A DNA stretch of 39,922 nt from IMG/VR virus record IMGVR_UViG_3300048927_000038, positions 1-39,922 of that record. One strand, 5' to 3'. The DNA is from a virus. Positions 16,240 to 23,374 of the stretch are shown piece after piece; the stretch's first letter is position 1; every line of letters begins with the position of its first letter. Made by a program: the position numbers and the translations under genes. The notes beneath the pieces are model-generated. The model made no database searches. It had not been told where the DNA came from and saw only the letters and a list, made by a program, of their open reading frames with translations.

Positions 16240-16844
16240 TATGACAACCTCGCTGCGGTGAACTCGTCCATTGGCGGCTGCGGCTCCTGGGATTCGTTCT
16301 GGCTGTGCGAACCGGCACTAAGGATCACATTCTTGTACATGTTCAGTGCGTTGTTTCCGAGATCTGCGCTTCCGGTTAGCGGCATGTTGATGGCGGCAGC
16401 CAGTCGCCAGGACAGCGCCTCCATGAAAATTGGGTCGAACATGTTCACGTCGGTAACGCGCGTAATGTACTTCAGCCATGCCTGCGGCTGGTCTGTATAG
16501 ATCAGCTTTCCTGTACCTTCACCGTTGGAACCGACCTCATAGTTGATGCGCATGGCAGCCGTCGGGTTACGAATTCCGGGCACCATAATTTCGGTAATGC
16601 GCAGGCAGTCAGTCGGGTATTGATAGGAATATTGCCAGTCCGGCGGCGGGTTATTGGTATCGGCCAGCGCCAGGCGTTTGGTGGCAAAGTTCCAGTCGAA
16701 GTCAGCCAGCGCGGCATCGCGACATGCATCGAAGTGCAGGGAGCACTGCCCTGCTTCTTTGCTGGCCTCTTTCAGGCTGTTAATACTGCGGCTGTTGCCG
16801 ATATTGCTCAGCGCGCGGTTGCAGATATCGATGACGGAGGCCAT
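16239..16844 (-). CDS. Tail tubular protein A-like adaptor
   Basis: 201 residues. 'MASVIDICNRALSNIGNSRSINSL' and 'CRDAALADFDWNFATKR' are the conserved N-terminal helix pattern of T7 gp11-like tubular A/adaptor proteins that attach to the portal. It lies directly before the nozzle gene (1-bp overlap) and after the capsid staple gene (1-bp overlap). Confidence 0.8.
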   Translation of the reverse strand: MASVIDICNRALSNIGNSRSINSLKEASKEAGQCSLHFDACRDAALADFDWNFATKRLALADTNNPPPDWQYSYQYPTDCLRITEIMVPGIRNPTAAMRINYEVGSNGEGTGKLIYTDQPQAWLKYITRVTDVNMFDPIFMEALSWRLAAAINMPLTGSADLGNNALNMYKNVILSAGSHSQNESQEPQPPMDEFTAARLS

Positions 16845-17167
16845 TAATCATCCTCCACACCATAGAGAGTTTGTGCGGCAGTTTTAGTCTGTTCACCGGA
16901 TGCAGGCGAGATTGCCATGTCGGTGATTTGCAGGCTGGCATCGTGCCGGACACCTTCACCATCTTCGCGTGTCGACATGCTTTTGATGATAGCTTTGGCA
17001 GAGATCATCACTTCAGTACCGACAGGCTGCGGCGTTGCACCGAGTTTCTTCAGTGTTTCATTGTCAAGATTGATGCACAGGCCCCATGGGTAATCGTCAC
17101 GGGTTTTTGTTTCACCAGATTCATCTTGGTAGCTGTCGGTGCCGGTTTTGAGGTTTACCAGTTCCAT
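16844..17167 (-). CDS. Capsid staple / decoration protein (epsilon15 gp10-like)
   Basis: 107 residues from MELVNLKTGTDSYQ; AGGAG sits 7 bp upstream of ATG 17167. The length and beta-rich character fit the epsilon15-type staple that clamps neighbouring capsid subunits from outside. The gene follows the capsid, cement and small head genes. A stable UUCG hairpin (17185-17202) lies just upstream in the leader. Confidence 0.7.
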   Translation of the reverse strand: MELVNLKTGTDSYQDESGETKTRDDYPWGLCINLDNETLKKLGATPQPVGTEVMISAKAIIKSMSTREDGEGVRHDASLQITDMAISPASGEQTKTAAQTLYGVEDD

Positions 17168-17184
17168 AATGGACTCCTGCAATA

Positions 17185-17202
17185 AGGGGGCCGAAGCCCC
17201 CT
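17185..17202 (-). promoter_or_regulatory. Very stable intercistronic hairpin with UUCG loop
   Basis: On the minus strand AGGGGGC-TTCG-GCCCCCT forms a 7-bp, almost all-GC stem closed by a C(UUCG)G tetraloop, between the 118-residue head gene and the staple gene. No T-run follows (TATTGCAGG, then the RBS). mRNA stabilisation or partial attenuation that sets the staple-to-upstream ratio is more likely than termination. Confidence 0.65.
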
Positions 17203-17218
17203 GTTTGATTAGCGAGGC

Positions 17219-17575
17219 TTACACGCCCAGTTCTGCACGCTTCTCTGCGATCTTCTCGCGGAGTGTTTTGACGCCAGTATTTGGATGCGGCTTATCGTTG
17301 AAGAGCAATTCATACTCTTCGCGGAGCTTATCCAGATCGTTGTCACCGCCGGTATTGTCATTGCTATTGCCATCATCATTTTTCACTTCTGACTCTGGCT
17401 TAACAAATTCAAGACCACGCTTTTTAAGCGCAGAGGCTTTGGCTTTTTCCGCAGCTTCGTTAATCGGCTCCAGCGCCGAGCCTGGCTCACCGTCATATTC
17501 AATCTCTGAGCCTTCAGGCCAGAGGTTGTTATGAATATGAGATAAGCGCAGGACACGGTATTTTGCTTTTTCCAT
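17219..17575 (-). CDS. Head-region protein with C-terminal HeH/LEM-like motif
   Basis: 118 residues from ATG 17575 (AAGGTGA upstream; a GTG 9 bp earlier is in frame). The N-terminal half (YRVLRLSHIHNNLWPEGSEIEYDG) looks like a small beta domain, joined by an Asn/Asp-rich linker (about 75-87) to 'LREKIAEKRAELG', a helix-extension-helix-type motif found in small phage head proteins. Function unknown; position suggests a head assembly or head-completion role. Confidence 0.6.
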   Translation of the reverse strand: MEKAKYRVLRLSHIHNNLWPEGSEIEYDGEPGSALEPINEAAEKAKASALKKRGLEFVKPESEVKNDDGNSNDNTGGDNDLDKLREEYELLFNDKPHPNTGVKTLREKIAEKRAELGV

Positions 17576-17585
17576 CGCAGTCACC

Positions 17586-18026
17586 TTAGCCAGTCACTTT
17601 GGAACGGATTGGGTAGTATGGAGTGTTGTTGTCAACATCCAGATTGATACCCGCGGTGAATGCGCCAGCTGTCAGCGGTCCGGTTGCAACTACATAGTTA
17701 ACGCGCAGATAGCGCTGAACACCTGCAGGCACCTTCGTTGAGAACAGGCGCTTGCCAGCAGCCAGTGCTGCCAGTGCCAGCGTGCCGCTGTCGTATAGCG
17801 TGGTCCAGGTGGAGTTATCCGGGCTGGTTTGCAGCTGAACGTTCAGGGTAGCGGCACCAGCTGCGGTTGCAGTGGTGTTCACAGTTGCCCAGAACTCCAG
17901 AGGCTCGCCTACCCCGATATCACGGCGGGTACCATCAATCGGCCCGAGATCGATAACGTCAGTGGAAGCAGCAGAAGCCGTAACCGCCTGCGCTTCGGAG
18001 AACATCAACAGTTTGTCGAGGATCAT
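17586..18026 (-). CDS. Capsid cement protein (BPP-1 Bbp16-like)
   Basis: 146 residues, beta-rich and Thr/Ala-rich, with 'GPIDGTRRDIGVGEPLEFWATVN' and 'VQLQTSPDNSTWTTLYDSG', recognisable as the Bbp16-type capsid cement family. It is immediately downstream of the major capsid gene, separated by an intercistronic hairpin (18042-18061). It probably stabilises the expanded shell. Confidence 0.7.
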   Translation of the reverse strand: MILDKLLMFSEAQAVTASAASTDVIDLGPIDGTRRDIGVGEPLEFWATVNTTATAAGAATLNVQLQTSPDNSTWTTLYDSGTLALAALAAGKRLFSTKVPAGVQRYLRVNYVVATGPLTAGAFTAGINLDVDNNTPYYPIRSKVTG

Positions 18027-18041
18027 TTTCTTTCTCCATTT

Positions 18042-18061
18042 ATGGGCCGGTTAAGGCCCAT
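18042..18061 (-). promoter_or_regulatory. Intercistronic hairpin after major capsid gene
   Basis: ATGGGCC-TTAACC-GGCCCAT on the minus strand forms a 7-bp stem between the capsid and cement genes, without a T-run. It probably stabilises the upstream capsid mRNA 3' end or lowers expression downstream. Confidence 0.5.
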
Positions 18062-18077
18062 CAGTTAATGACAGGCG

Positions 18078-19064
18078 TTAAACAACGCGCGCTTCTGTTT
18101 CCAGAATCGCATCGGTTTCACGGATTGGAACTCCACGGAGTGCCGTCCACCATTCCCCTTCCGTCTCTTTCACACTGATTGCAAGGGATGATTTCTCAAG
18201 AGATTGAAGATCAAGGGCTTCGTTAACGCTGCGGTTCATATAGAAGACCGGCTTGCCCATACCACGGTTTGGGATGCGATGCAGAGCGCGAATCATCAAT
18301 TTTGCGATGTTCGCTGCCACCGCAGGATCTGACAGATTGCTCACATCGATATTTGCGACGCGAACGACGTAACGCCAGTCACGCAAAGTCAGGCCGTTAT
18401 CCCACTTATAGTGGGTACGGTAGCCCTGGTATTTTCCGCCATCAGGATCAATCAGGGTTTGCTCACCGAGGTCCTGATGCTGAAGCCCTGCTTTTTGGCC
18501 TTTAGGGAACGTACCGTGCACAGTATTTTCACCCCAGACCACCAGCCAGATAGAGGTGTTGTCTGTTCCAGTGCCTCCACCATCAATGATGTTCTGTGCG
18601 TTCCCAGCAGATAGGCTTGAGTAACGGGATGACAGGCCCATGAACTGCTGAGGGTTAACACTGGTATCGCCATAGAAAAGTGTCTGAGCCATCTGCTGGT
18701 TCATCGCTTCGATGAATGCACGGTCTTCAGACAGGCGGAATTCAGCAGTGTTACCGTTCAAGTTAGCTAGGGATTTATCGACTTCAGAGTAGGTTTCAAG
18801 CATCCCACAGGAGTCTGTTACCTGCACAGTAGTCGACTTGCTCTGCTTCACACCGTAGTTAAGCAGACGCCACGTTGCGGTAGGCAAGCCTGTACGTACA
18901 GTAGTACGGTGCCCAGTTGGCAGGTTGCCTTCGACAAAAGGCATGTCCTGAAGGATCGGGTTAGTTTGACCGAGAAGTTCGATAATCTTATCGATTTTCC
19001 CGTTTGGGTCGATGCGCTTACCCCAGTCTGCCAGCGTCAGCGCAGTTAAGCCTTTAACAGCCAT
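18078..19064 (-). CDS. Major capsid protein (epsilon15 gp7-like, HK97 fold)
   Basis: 328 residues starting MAVKGLTALTLADWGKR. 'ILQDMPFVEGNLPTGHRTTVRTGLP' and 'RALHRIPNRGMGKPVFYMNR' are characteristic of the epsilon15/BPP-1 major capsid family. The length agrees with an HK97-fold coat without a long delta domain; a separate scaffold gene is directly upstream (3-bp gap). High confidence from family look and gene order. Confidence 0.88.
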   Translation of the reverse strand: MAVKGLTALTLADWGKRIDPNGKIDKIIELLGQTNPILQDMPFVEGNLPTGHRTTVRTGLPTATWRLLNYGVKQSKSTTVQVTDSCGMLETYSEVDKSLANLNGNTAEFRLSEDRAFIEAMNQQMAQTLFYGDTSVNPQQFMGLSSRYSSLSAGNAQNIIDGGGTGTDNTSIWLVVWGENTVHGTFPKGQKAGLQHQDLGEQTLIDPDGGKYQGYRTHYKWDNGLTLRDWRYVVRVANIDVSNLSDPAVAANIAKLMIRALHRIPNRGMGKPVFYMNRSVNEALDLQSLEKSSLAISVKETEGEWWTALRGVPIRETDAILETEARVV

Positions 19065-19066
19065 GG

Positions 19067-19783
19067 TTATATCCTCTCTTGTTTGCCATAGAGCACTTCG
19101 GCCGCACTACGCTGGCCTTGATTACTGCCATCGACCATGCCGTCTTCTGACATGGCTTTACCGATTTTCACGAACGTCTTAACCAGATCAGGGTGATTAC
19201 CCAGGCCAGTTACTTCGAGATATTCTTTGAGCTCAGGCGTACCGAACAGGTCCAGTGCACGTTGCGCCGCACTGAGGTTAGTGGTCAGCTTATCGCCGCC
19301 GATCTCTTTGTCAGCCTTAACGTCAGCCGCCCACTGTTCAGTGGTCTTCTGCCAGGCTTCAGCCTGTTGCTGCTGCACCATCGGGAGGATCTTGGTGCCG
19401 TACAGGTCGACCATCTTCTGCGCCTGCTCGTTGCTGAGGTTCAGCTCACGCGCGATAGGCTCGAACTGCTCCAGCGCCGCGCTGTCAAGCTCCTGACCTT
19501 CAGCTGCCTGAAACTCGTATTTCTCCGGCGCGCCTTCCTGCTTCTGCTCTTTGTCGTCCTGCTTTTCAGCGGGCTTATCACCATCAGCGGGCTTATCTTC
19601 CTGAGGATTGTCACCGTCAGCGCCTGACTGTGGCTTATCGCCTTCTGGCTTCGCTGGCTCGCCTGCAGGTGCAGGAGCATCGGCAGCAGGTGCAGATGAC
19701 TCAGAAGGTGCCGGTGCAGCGCCACCATCAGCAGGTTGCTCATTGCAAAGACGGCGATGCAGCAAACGTTCAAATAAATTCAT
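19067..19783 (-). CDS. Capsid scaffold protein
   Basis: 238 residues. Residues 15-95 are a low-complexity Ala/Pro/Asp/Glu/Lys-rich acidic segment (GEPAKPEGDKPQSG and similar). Then come helical stretches (ALEQFEPIARELNLSNEQAQKMVDLYG) and a C-terminus ending 'AAEVLYGKQERI'. Disordered acidic N-terminus plus helical C-terminus directly before the major capsid gene is the usual form of a podoviral scaffold. Confidence 0.78.
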   Translation of the reverse strand: MNLFERLLHRRLCNEQPADGGAAPAPSESSAPAADAPAPAGEPAKPEGDKPQSGADGDNPQEDKPADGDKPAEKQDDKEQKQEGAPEKYEFQAAEGQELDSAALEQFEPIARELNLSNEQAQKMVDLYGTKILPMVQQQQAEAWQKTTEQWAADVKADKEIGGDKLTTNLSAAQRALDLFGTPELKEYLEVTGLGNHPDLVKTFVKIGKAMSEDGMVDGSNQGQRSAAEVLYGKQERI

Positions 19784-19785
19784 GG

Positions 19786-20082
19786 TTACTCCTGTTCACT
19801 GGCCTCTGCGGCCATCTTCAGATACTGATCCGGGCAGTGCGTCATGACGCGCTGAAACAGAACCAGCGCCAGGTTGCGCTGCCCTTCGTTGAATGCGGTA
19901 ATGTGCGGCTCTACGTTGAAGCAGGTGCCGAACACCTGACCTTTCTCCAGAATCGACCAGATGACCCGGCGGCCCTGCTCGCTGCCCATGACAAACTGGA
20001 TGTCGTCGATATCGCGCTGGGCCAGAAGCTCCTGTTTGGCTTCCAGCTCCGCTTTGCGATCTTCATCGTCGATAGACGTCAT
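19786..20082 (-). CDS. Conserved small head-region protein (Bbp19-like)
   Basis: 98 residues with 'FVMGSEQGRRVIWSILEKGQVF' and 'AFNEGQRNLALVLFQRVM', a small helical domain known from BPP-1-type head gene clusters. It overlaps the portal stop by 4 bp and sits before the scaffold. Exact role not known; position suggests prohead assembly. Confidence 0.65.
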   Translation of the reverse strand: MTSIDDEDRKAELEAKQELLAQRDIDDIQFVMGSEQGRRVIWSILEKGQVFGTCFNVEPHITAFNEGQRNLALVLFQRVMTHCPDQYLKMAAEASEQE

Positions 20083-21749
20083 TGCTGCGCCGCTCCTGCT
20101 GCGTTAGTGAGAGCAGTAAGCGCGCTTGGGTCAGTTGTCTGCGTCTCGCTGAGTGTCTTGGCACCCTGAGCAGCTGTCTGGCCCATAGCCATTGCCTGTG
20201 CGGCCTGCTGCTGTTTGGCGCGCTCTTCGCGAATGCCCTGCACCTGCTCCTGCGGGACGATGACTGTCGGCGATACGCCGGACATTTCGGAGAACGCGTC
20301 GATAGCCTGATCCACGTCGAGCTTGTCGAGCGCTTCAGGTTTGAACTGTGCGAGTTGGCCGATAAAGCCAACGGTCTGAGACAGGCTGGTGAGCCCGATA
20401 GATTTCTGCGCCTGCGCCATCACGGAGATGTACTCGATGCGAAGCGGCATGCCCTGCATAACTTCAGGCGGCGGCGGCAGCATGTTCTTGCGTGCCATGA
20501 TGGAGAACACGCGGTCGATAAGCGGGTTGAGAGCCTCATCGTTCAGGCGCTCCAGCACAGGGCCGAGCATCAGCAGCTTCTCTTCCTTCATCTCGATAAC
20601 TGCTTCCACCGGCATTGAGCGGGTGTTGATGTTCTGCAGCATCATGAAGAGGTCGACGAAATAGGCGCTGTTGATGGTCTGGCGAGTATCCTGAATGTCA
20701 GCCAGCAGGTCTGCGGTATTCGGGTTGACCAGATAAGCAGGTTTGAAACCGTCCTGACCACTCAGCACATCGAGATAGGTCACGTCACCGGGCAGCAGCG
20801 AGACGCGCTGATTCTTCAGCGACGTCGGCGCTACCATCGGCGGATTTGTGGCTTTGTCGATCAGCTGAGCTTTACGCTTCTGCTCAACCTGCAGGGCTTT
20901 AACCTGACCGAGTGCCAGCATGCCAGGGCAGGAGGATGCGTAAACGTCCTCTCCGTTAACTTCCCAGCGCGGCGCCAGGATCGGGAATTCATCGAAACCG
21001 GATTCACGCAACAGCTTGTCGGAGTCGCCGCCGGTCTCGAAATAGACAGAGCGGAATGGCTTGTTCTTGCTGTCCATCTTTCCGCTGTCGCGGTTGATGT
21101 TTGGTGTGATGCAGTGGTTAACCTCGATCCAGTTTTCATACGTGCCGCTTTCCCACTGGCTCTTCACGGACGAGCTCACGTTGTCCAGACCAAACTCCTG
21201 CACCAGCTGGCGCACGGTCATGGAGAACTGCCGGAAGGAGGTGTCGACGCTACCGCGCGGGCTGTTCGCCAGGTAGTAGCTGCCAATCGGGAAAGGCATC
21301 GTGCGGATCACGTCCTGTTCATCTTCGAGCACGGCCATGGCGGCTGTGCCGAATGTGCCCAGGCTGGCATACATAACAGGCAGAGACTGGTACAGATTCG
21401 ACTTGTTGAACACTTCGTTCATGCGGCGCTGCACGACTTCAAGCCAGATCTTAACCGGGCCGTAATCCATCATGTCAGGGTCAGGCGTTGCCAACTTGAA
21501 CCACGGGCGGGCCGGGCTGGTGATTCCTGACATCATGCCGCTGGACAGAATGCGCTGAGCCATTGAGCCGGTAGGGTCAACAATCTTGGTGCTACGGCGG
21601 TCGCCGCGGTTAACGTCAGACGTCAGGAAGCGGGAACCGCGCGGATTGATAAAGTCGCTCAGGTCGCGCCAGTGCGGCTCGAACGTTGTGCGCTCGCTCT
21701 TCAGCTGTGCGAGCTGCTTCAGCAGTCGCTCTTTTTCGGTTTCCGCCAT
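20079..21749 (-). CDS. Portal / head-tail connector protein
   Basis: 556 residues of the podoviral head-tail connector family. The N-terminal 'LAQLKSERTTFEPHWRDLSDFINPR' and 'GSMAQRILSSGMMSGITSPARPWF' are hallmark stretches, and the C-terminus is a Gln/Ala-rich helix fitting the barrel. It forms the dodecameric DNA entry ring that binds TerL during packaging and tubular A afterwards. It is preceded by a 68-residue gene and followed by the Bbp19-like gene. Confidence 0.88.
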   Translation of the reverse strand: MAETEKERLLKQLAQLKSERTTFEPHWRDLSDFINPRGSRFLTSDVNRGDRRSTKIVDPTGSMAQRILSSGMMSGITSPARPWFKLATPDPDMMDYGPVKIWLEVVQRRMNEVFNKSNLYQSLPVMYASLGTFGTAAMAVLEDEQDVIRTMPFPIGSYYLANSPRGSVDTSFRQFSMTVRQLVQEFGLDNVSSSVKSQWESGTYENWIEVNHCITPNINRDSGKMDSKNKPFRSVYFETGGDSDKLLRESGFDEFPILAPRWEVNGEDVYASSCPGMLALGQVKALQVEQKRKAQLIDKATNPPMVAPTSLKNQRVSLLPGDVTYLDVLSGQDGFKPAYLVNPNTADLLADIQDTRQTINSAYFVDLFMMLQNINTRSMPVEAVIEMKEEKLLMLGPVLERLNDEALNPLIDRVFSIMARKNMLPPPPEVMQGMPLRIEYISVMAQAQKSIGLTSLSQTVGFIGQLAQFKPEALDKLDVDQAIDAFSEMSGVSPTVIVPQEQVQGIREERAKQQQAAQAMAMGQTAAQGAKTLSETQTTDPSALTALTNAAGAAQQ

Positions 21750-21763
21750 CTCTCAGGTCTCCG

Positions 21764-21970
21764 TTACTGACCGAGCAGCGTTTTACCGCTGGTGTTGGCT
21801 GCGGAAGTGTCGCCCTGGGCACCGGTCAGCATTGTCGATTTGGTGCCTGCTGCTGCGCGGCGGCGGCGCTCTTCCTCTGAACGTGCATCAACCACAGCAG
21901 CGTCCTGGGTCTGAGGTGCGGCCTGAACTTCTGGTGCCGCTGGCACTGATGGCTTGCTGCCGATACACAT
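21764..21970 (-). CDS. Small conserved protein upstream of portal
   Basis: 68 residues from MCIGSKPSVPAAPEVQ (ATG 21970; the GTG six codons upstream overlaps the G-rich stretch that probably serves as RBS). It is Ala/Pro-rich with a basic middle (EEERRRRAAAG). Small proteins of this type starting 'MCxG' occur just before portal genes in related phages. Function unknown. It is the first late gene downstream of the antisense RNA cassette. Confidence 0.6.
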   Translation of the reverse strand: MCIGSKPSVPAAPEVQAAPQTQDAAVVDARSEEERRRRAAAGTKSTMLTGAQGDTSAANTSGKTLLGQ

Positions 21971-22038
21971 AGCGATAACCCCCCACACGATTAAATTATT
22001 ACCAATTTAACCATATACGGATTATTTTACGTAGTGTA

Positions 22039-22075
22039 TTGACATAATGCTGTGCAATTATTACCCTTCAGGTAA
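22039..22075 (+). promoter_or_regulatory. Repressible promoter of the noncoding-RNA cassette
   Basis: TTGACA (22039-22044) overlaps an extended -10-like TGACATAAT (22040-22048). The perfect operator TTACCCTTCAGGTAA (22061-22075) lies immediately downstream. If the extended -10 is used, transcription starts near 22055 and runs rightward into the operator; if TTGACA is a -35, the -10 (about 22062) lies inside it. Either way repressor binding would block the promoter in the lysogen. Promoter choice is inference. Confidence 0.55.
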
Positions 22076-22341
22076 CACACCATGAAAGCGCACTTCGATA
22101 TCAGTTCTGTGAGGTCTTGTCGCTAAATCAAAACTGGTGAGTGCGCTTCCAGGTGTGAGCAGTACGGCATATGGCACATGTGTCGCATCGGTCTGGCGGG
22201 GTCCTTGATGCTACTTCCCCTGAGCAGGTAGCCGGAATGTGCAAGTCAGTGTTTCTGTATGCACGGACATGACGACTCACCATCGTGGCGATACGGTGTG
22301 ACACCTCGGAAGAGACGAGGCCATAACAGGTAAGAGCACTG

Positions 22342-22387
22342 CGCGCCTGACGAGTCCATTAGGGACGAAACGCATTAGCGTCGCGCG
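22342..22387 (+). ncRNA. Hammerhead ribozyme, type I topology
   Basis: All core elements are present and ordered. Stem I is CGCGC (22342-22346) with GCGCG (22383-22387). The core CTGACGA is at 22347-22353. Stem II is GTCC/GGAC (22354-57/22363-66) with loop ATTAG. GAAA is at 22367-22370. Stem III is A-CGC/GCG-T (22370-73/22378-81) with loop ATTA. Cleavage is predicted after C 22382 (GUC). Stem I is the open one, making it type I; after a G/G mismatch it may extend by ACT/AGT (22338-40/22389-91). Self-cleavage would split the RNA into about 330-nt and 480-nt parts. Confidence 0.92.
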
Positions 22388-22724
22388 GAGTATCCCCAGC
22401 CGGGGAATAACTGGATACCAGGGGAGTCAACCCTAAGCGCATTTACGAGTGTGCTTAGGGCGTGGGTCGGCAAAGACTCCCTGTGCAGCCGACATCTGGC
22501 CCGGCAACTAACAGTGCTCTTTCCGTTGTGGTGAATGCGTAGGCTGATACGCGACCGATGTATAAACAGCGCCCATGGCAATCCGTAATCAATCGGAGCC
22601 TCAAGACAGTGTCACTGGTGGTGCGGGCGCTCCAACCAGTAAGCCGGATTCTCAGCCCGGCCACCACAACCCAATCACGCCTTAGGACCGTGATACGGCA
22701 GTACCAGGCAATGCGTGTAGTTTT

Positions 22725-22764
22725 GGCGGTGGCAGTGCTCCCACTTCTGACCACCGCCCTTTTT
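22725..22764 (+). terminator. Intrinsic terminator or terminal hairpin within the RNA
   Basis: GGCGGTGG (22725-22732) pairs perfectly with CCACCGCC (22751-22758), with an inner AGTG/CACT stem, followed by CTTTTTAC. It is oriented for plus-strand transcription; its reverse complement lacks a T-run of similar quality. It may end part of the transcripts, or be an internal domain since further structure follows. Confidence 0.6.
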
Positions 22765-22842
22765 ACAGCAGAACGCCATTCCGATGACGTTGCGCTGTAA
22801 ACCCTGCATCACCCGCCAAGGAAGGCACTCCGTTGATTATTC

Positions 22843-22867
22843 GCCCGGTTCGTCCGGGCATTTTTTT
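22843..22867 (+). terminator. Intrinsic terminator of the ncRNA, directly before the small gene
   Basis: GCCCGG (22843-22848), loop TTCGT, CCGGGC (22854-22859), A, then seven T (22861-22867). It is strongly plus-oriented; the minus direction has no T-run, so late mRNA can pass. The ribosome binding site AAGGTG of the next gene begins right at the end of the T-run, so that gene is expressed only by read-through. Confidence 0.85.
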
Positions 22868-22879
22868 AAGGTGATAACC

Positions 22880-23284
22880 ATGAAGACCGTAGAGATATTG
22901 GCAAAGCAACTTAACTCGTGGCCAGCTGATACAACTGGCATTTTTATGTCTCCTGATACCGGTGCATTCTTCGGGTGGAGAGTTGGATTTGAGAATCCTC
23001 AAAGCATTTGTGCAGTATCCTTATCCGGATTCCAGCCTGCTGATGATGCTGGCACTGATGTCACCGAATGTGATTTTCGCGAAGAGAAAACCAGACTTTC
23101 CAGCATCCCGCTCGCCTCGGGCATCAATCAGCCATCAGACGAACAATTACGGAAAGAGAATCTCTACCACACCAAATTGCAGTGCCTGGCTGAGGTGCTT
23201 GGTAAACAGTCATTCATTGACAAAAATTCAGCCAACAATGCAGCAGAAGCGATCAACGCAGCATTCGATAAAATTACTTTCTAA
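22880..23284 (+). CDS. Uncharacterised 134-aa phage protein in the antisense cassette
   Basis: Start at ATG 22880 with AAGGTG 7 bp upstream; the longer open frame from 22784 would run through the terminator and RNA and is rejected. The N-terminus 'MKTVEILAKQLNSWPADTTG' resembles the opening of many small accessory phage proteins, including the one at 37822 in this prophage. The C-terminal part (KLQCLAEVLGK...NNAAEAINAAFDKITF) is helical. It is transcribed opposite to terL and portal, between two intrinsic terminators, in the position of a moron. Function unknown. Confidence 0.7.
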   Translation: MKTVEILAKQLNSWPADTTGIFMSPDTGAFFGWRVGFENPQSICAVSLSGFQPADDAGTDVTECDFREEKTRLSSIPLASGINQPSDEQLRKENLYHTKLQCLAEVLGKQSFIDKNSANNAAEAINAAFDKITF

Positions 23285-23304
23285 CGTCGTGACATGTCAC
23301 AATC

Positions 23305-23331
23305 AGCCCGCCGATGCGCGGGCTTTGTTTT
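23305..23331 (+). terminator. Intrinsic terminator closing the antisense cassette
   Basis: AGCCCGC (23305-23311), a 6-nt loop, GCGGGCT (23318-23324), then TTGTTTT. It is plus-oriented only and protects terL, which ends at 23375 on the other strand, from long antisense transcription. Confidence 0.8.
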
Positions 23332-23374
23332 ATCCTCACCAGCGGATATAACAGCCATTATCCCCTCTAGCGGA

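Larger units (their letters stand above)
22055..22867 (+). ncRNA. Large highly structured noncoding RNA (about 0.8 kb) with embedded hammerhead
   Basis: No convincing protein lies here. The plus strand has many perfect helices: 22086-93/22141-48, 22174-79/22237-42, 22304-08/22316-20, the hammerhead, 22431-40/22451-60 (10 bp with one G-U), 22537-41/22548-52, 22643-47/22657-61, 22675-79/22689-93, 22725-32/22751-58 and 22762-69/22794-22801. Two pseudoknots are visible: 22422-28/22475-81 with 22466-71/22488-93, and 22555-59/22592-96 with 22568-74/22625-31. Ends are inferred from the promoter and terminators. It resembles 'large ornate' phage RNAs such as GOLLD/ROOL in size and setting, but I cannot assign it to either. 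Confidence 0.75.

Noticed and set aside
22455-22754. 99-residue minus-strand reading frame (and others at 22375-22581 minus and 22558-22800 plus) within the RNA region
   Set aside because: No ribosome binding site, composition rich in Arg/Thr/Cys unlike neighbouring genes, and several frames are open on both strands over the same helices. GC-rich paired sequence explains them better than coding.
22055-22867. A second hammerhead, as needed for circular RNA (retrozyme-like) formation
   Set aside because: Looked for another CTGANGA...GAAA arrangement in this segment on the plus strand and found none; a single ribozyme gives a linear cut only.
22055-22867. tRNA or tRNA-like genes near the structured RNA
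   Set aside because: No T-loop GTTCGANTC within a cloverleaf; the GGTTCG at 22847-22852 belongs to the terminator hairpin.
22784-22879. Upstream extension of the 134-aa protein (33 extra residues)
   Set aside because: It would be translated through the intrinsic terminator hairpin and T-run, and the internal ATG at 22880 has a good RBS.
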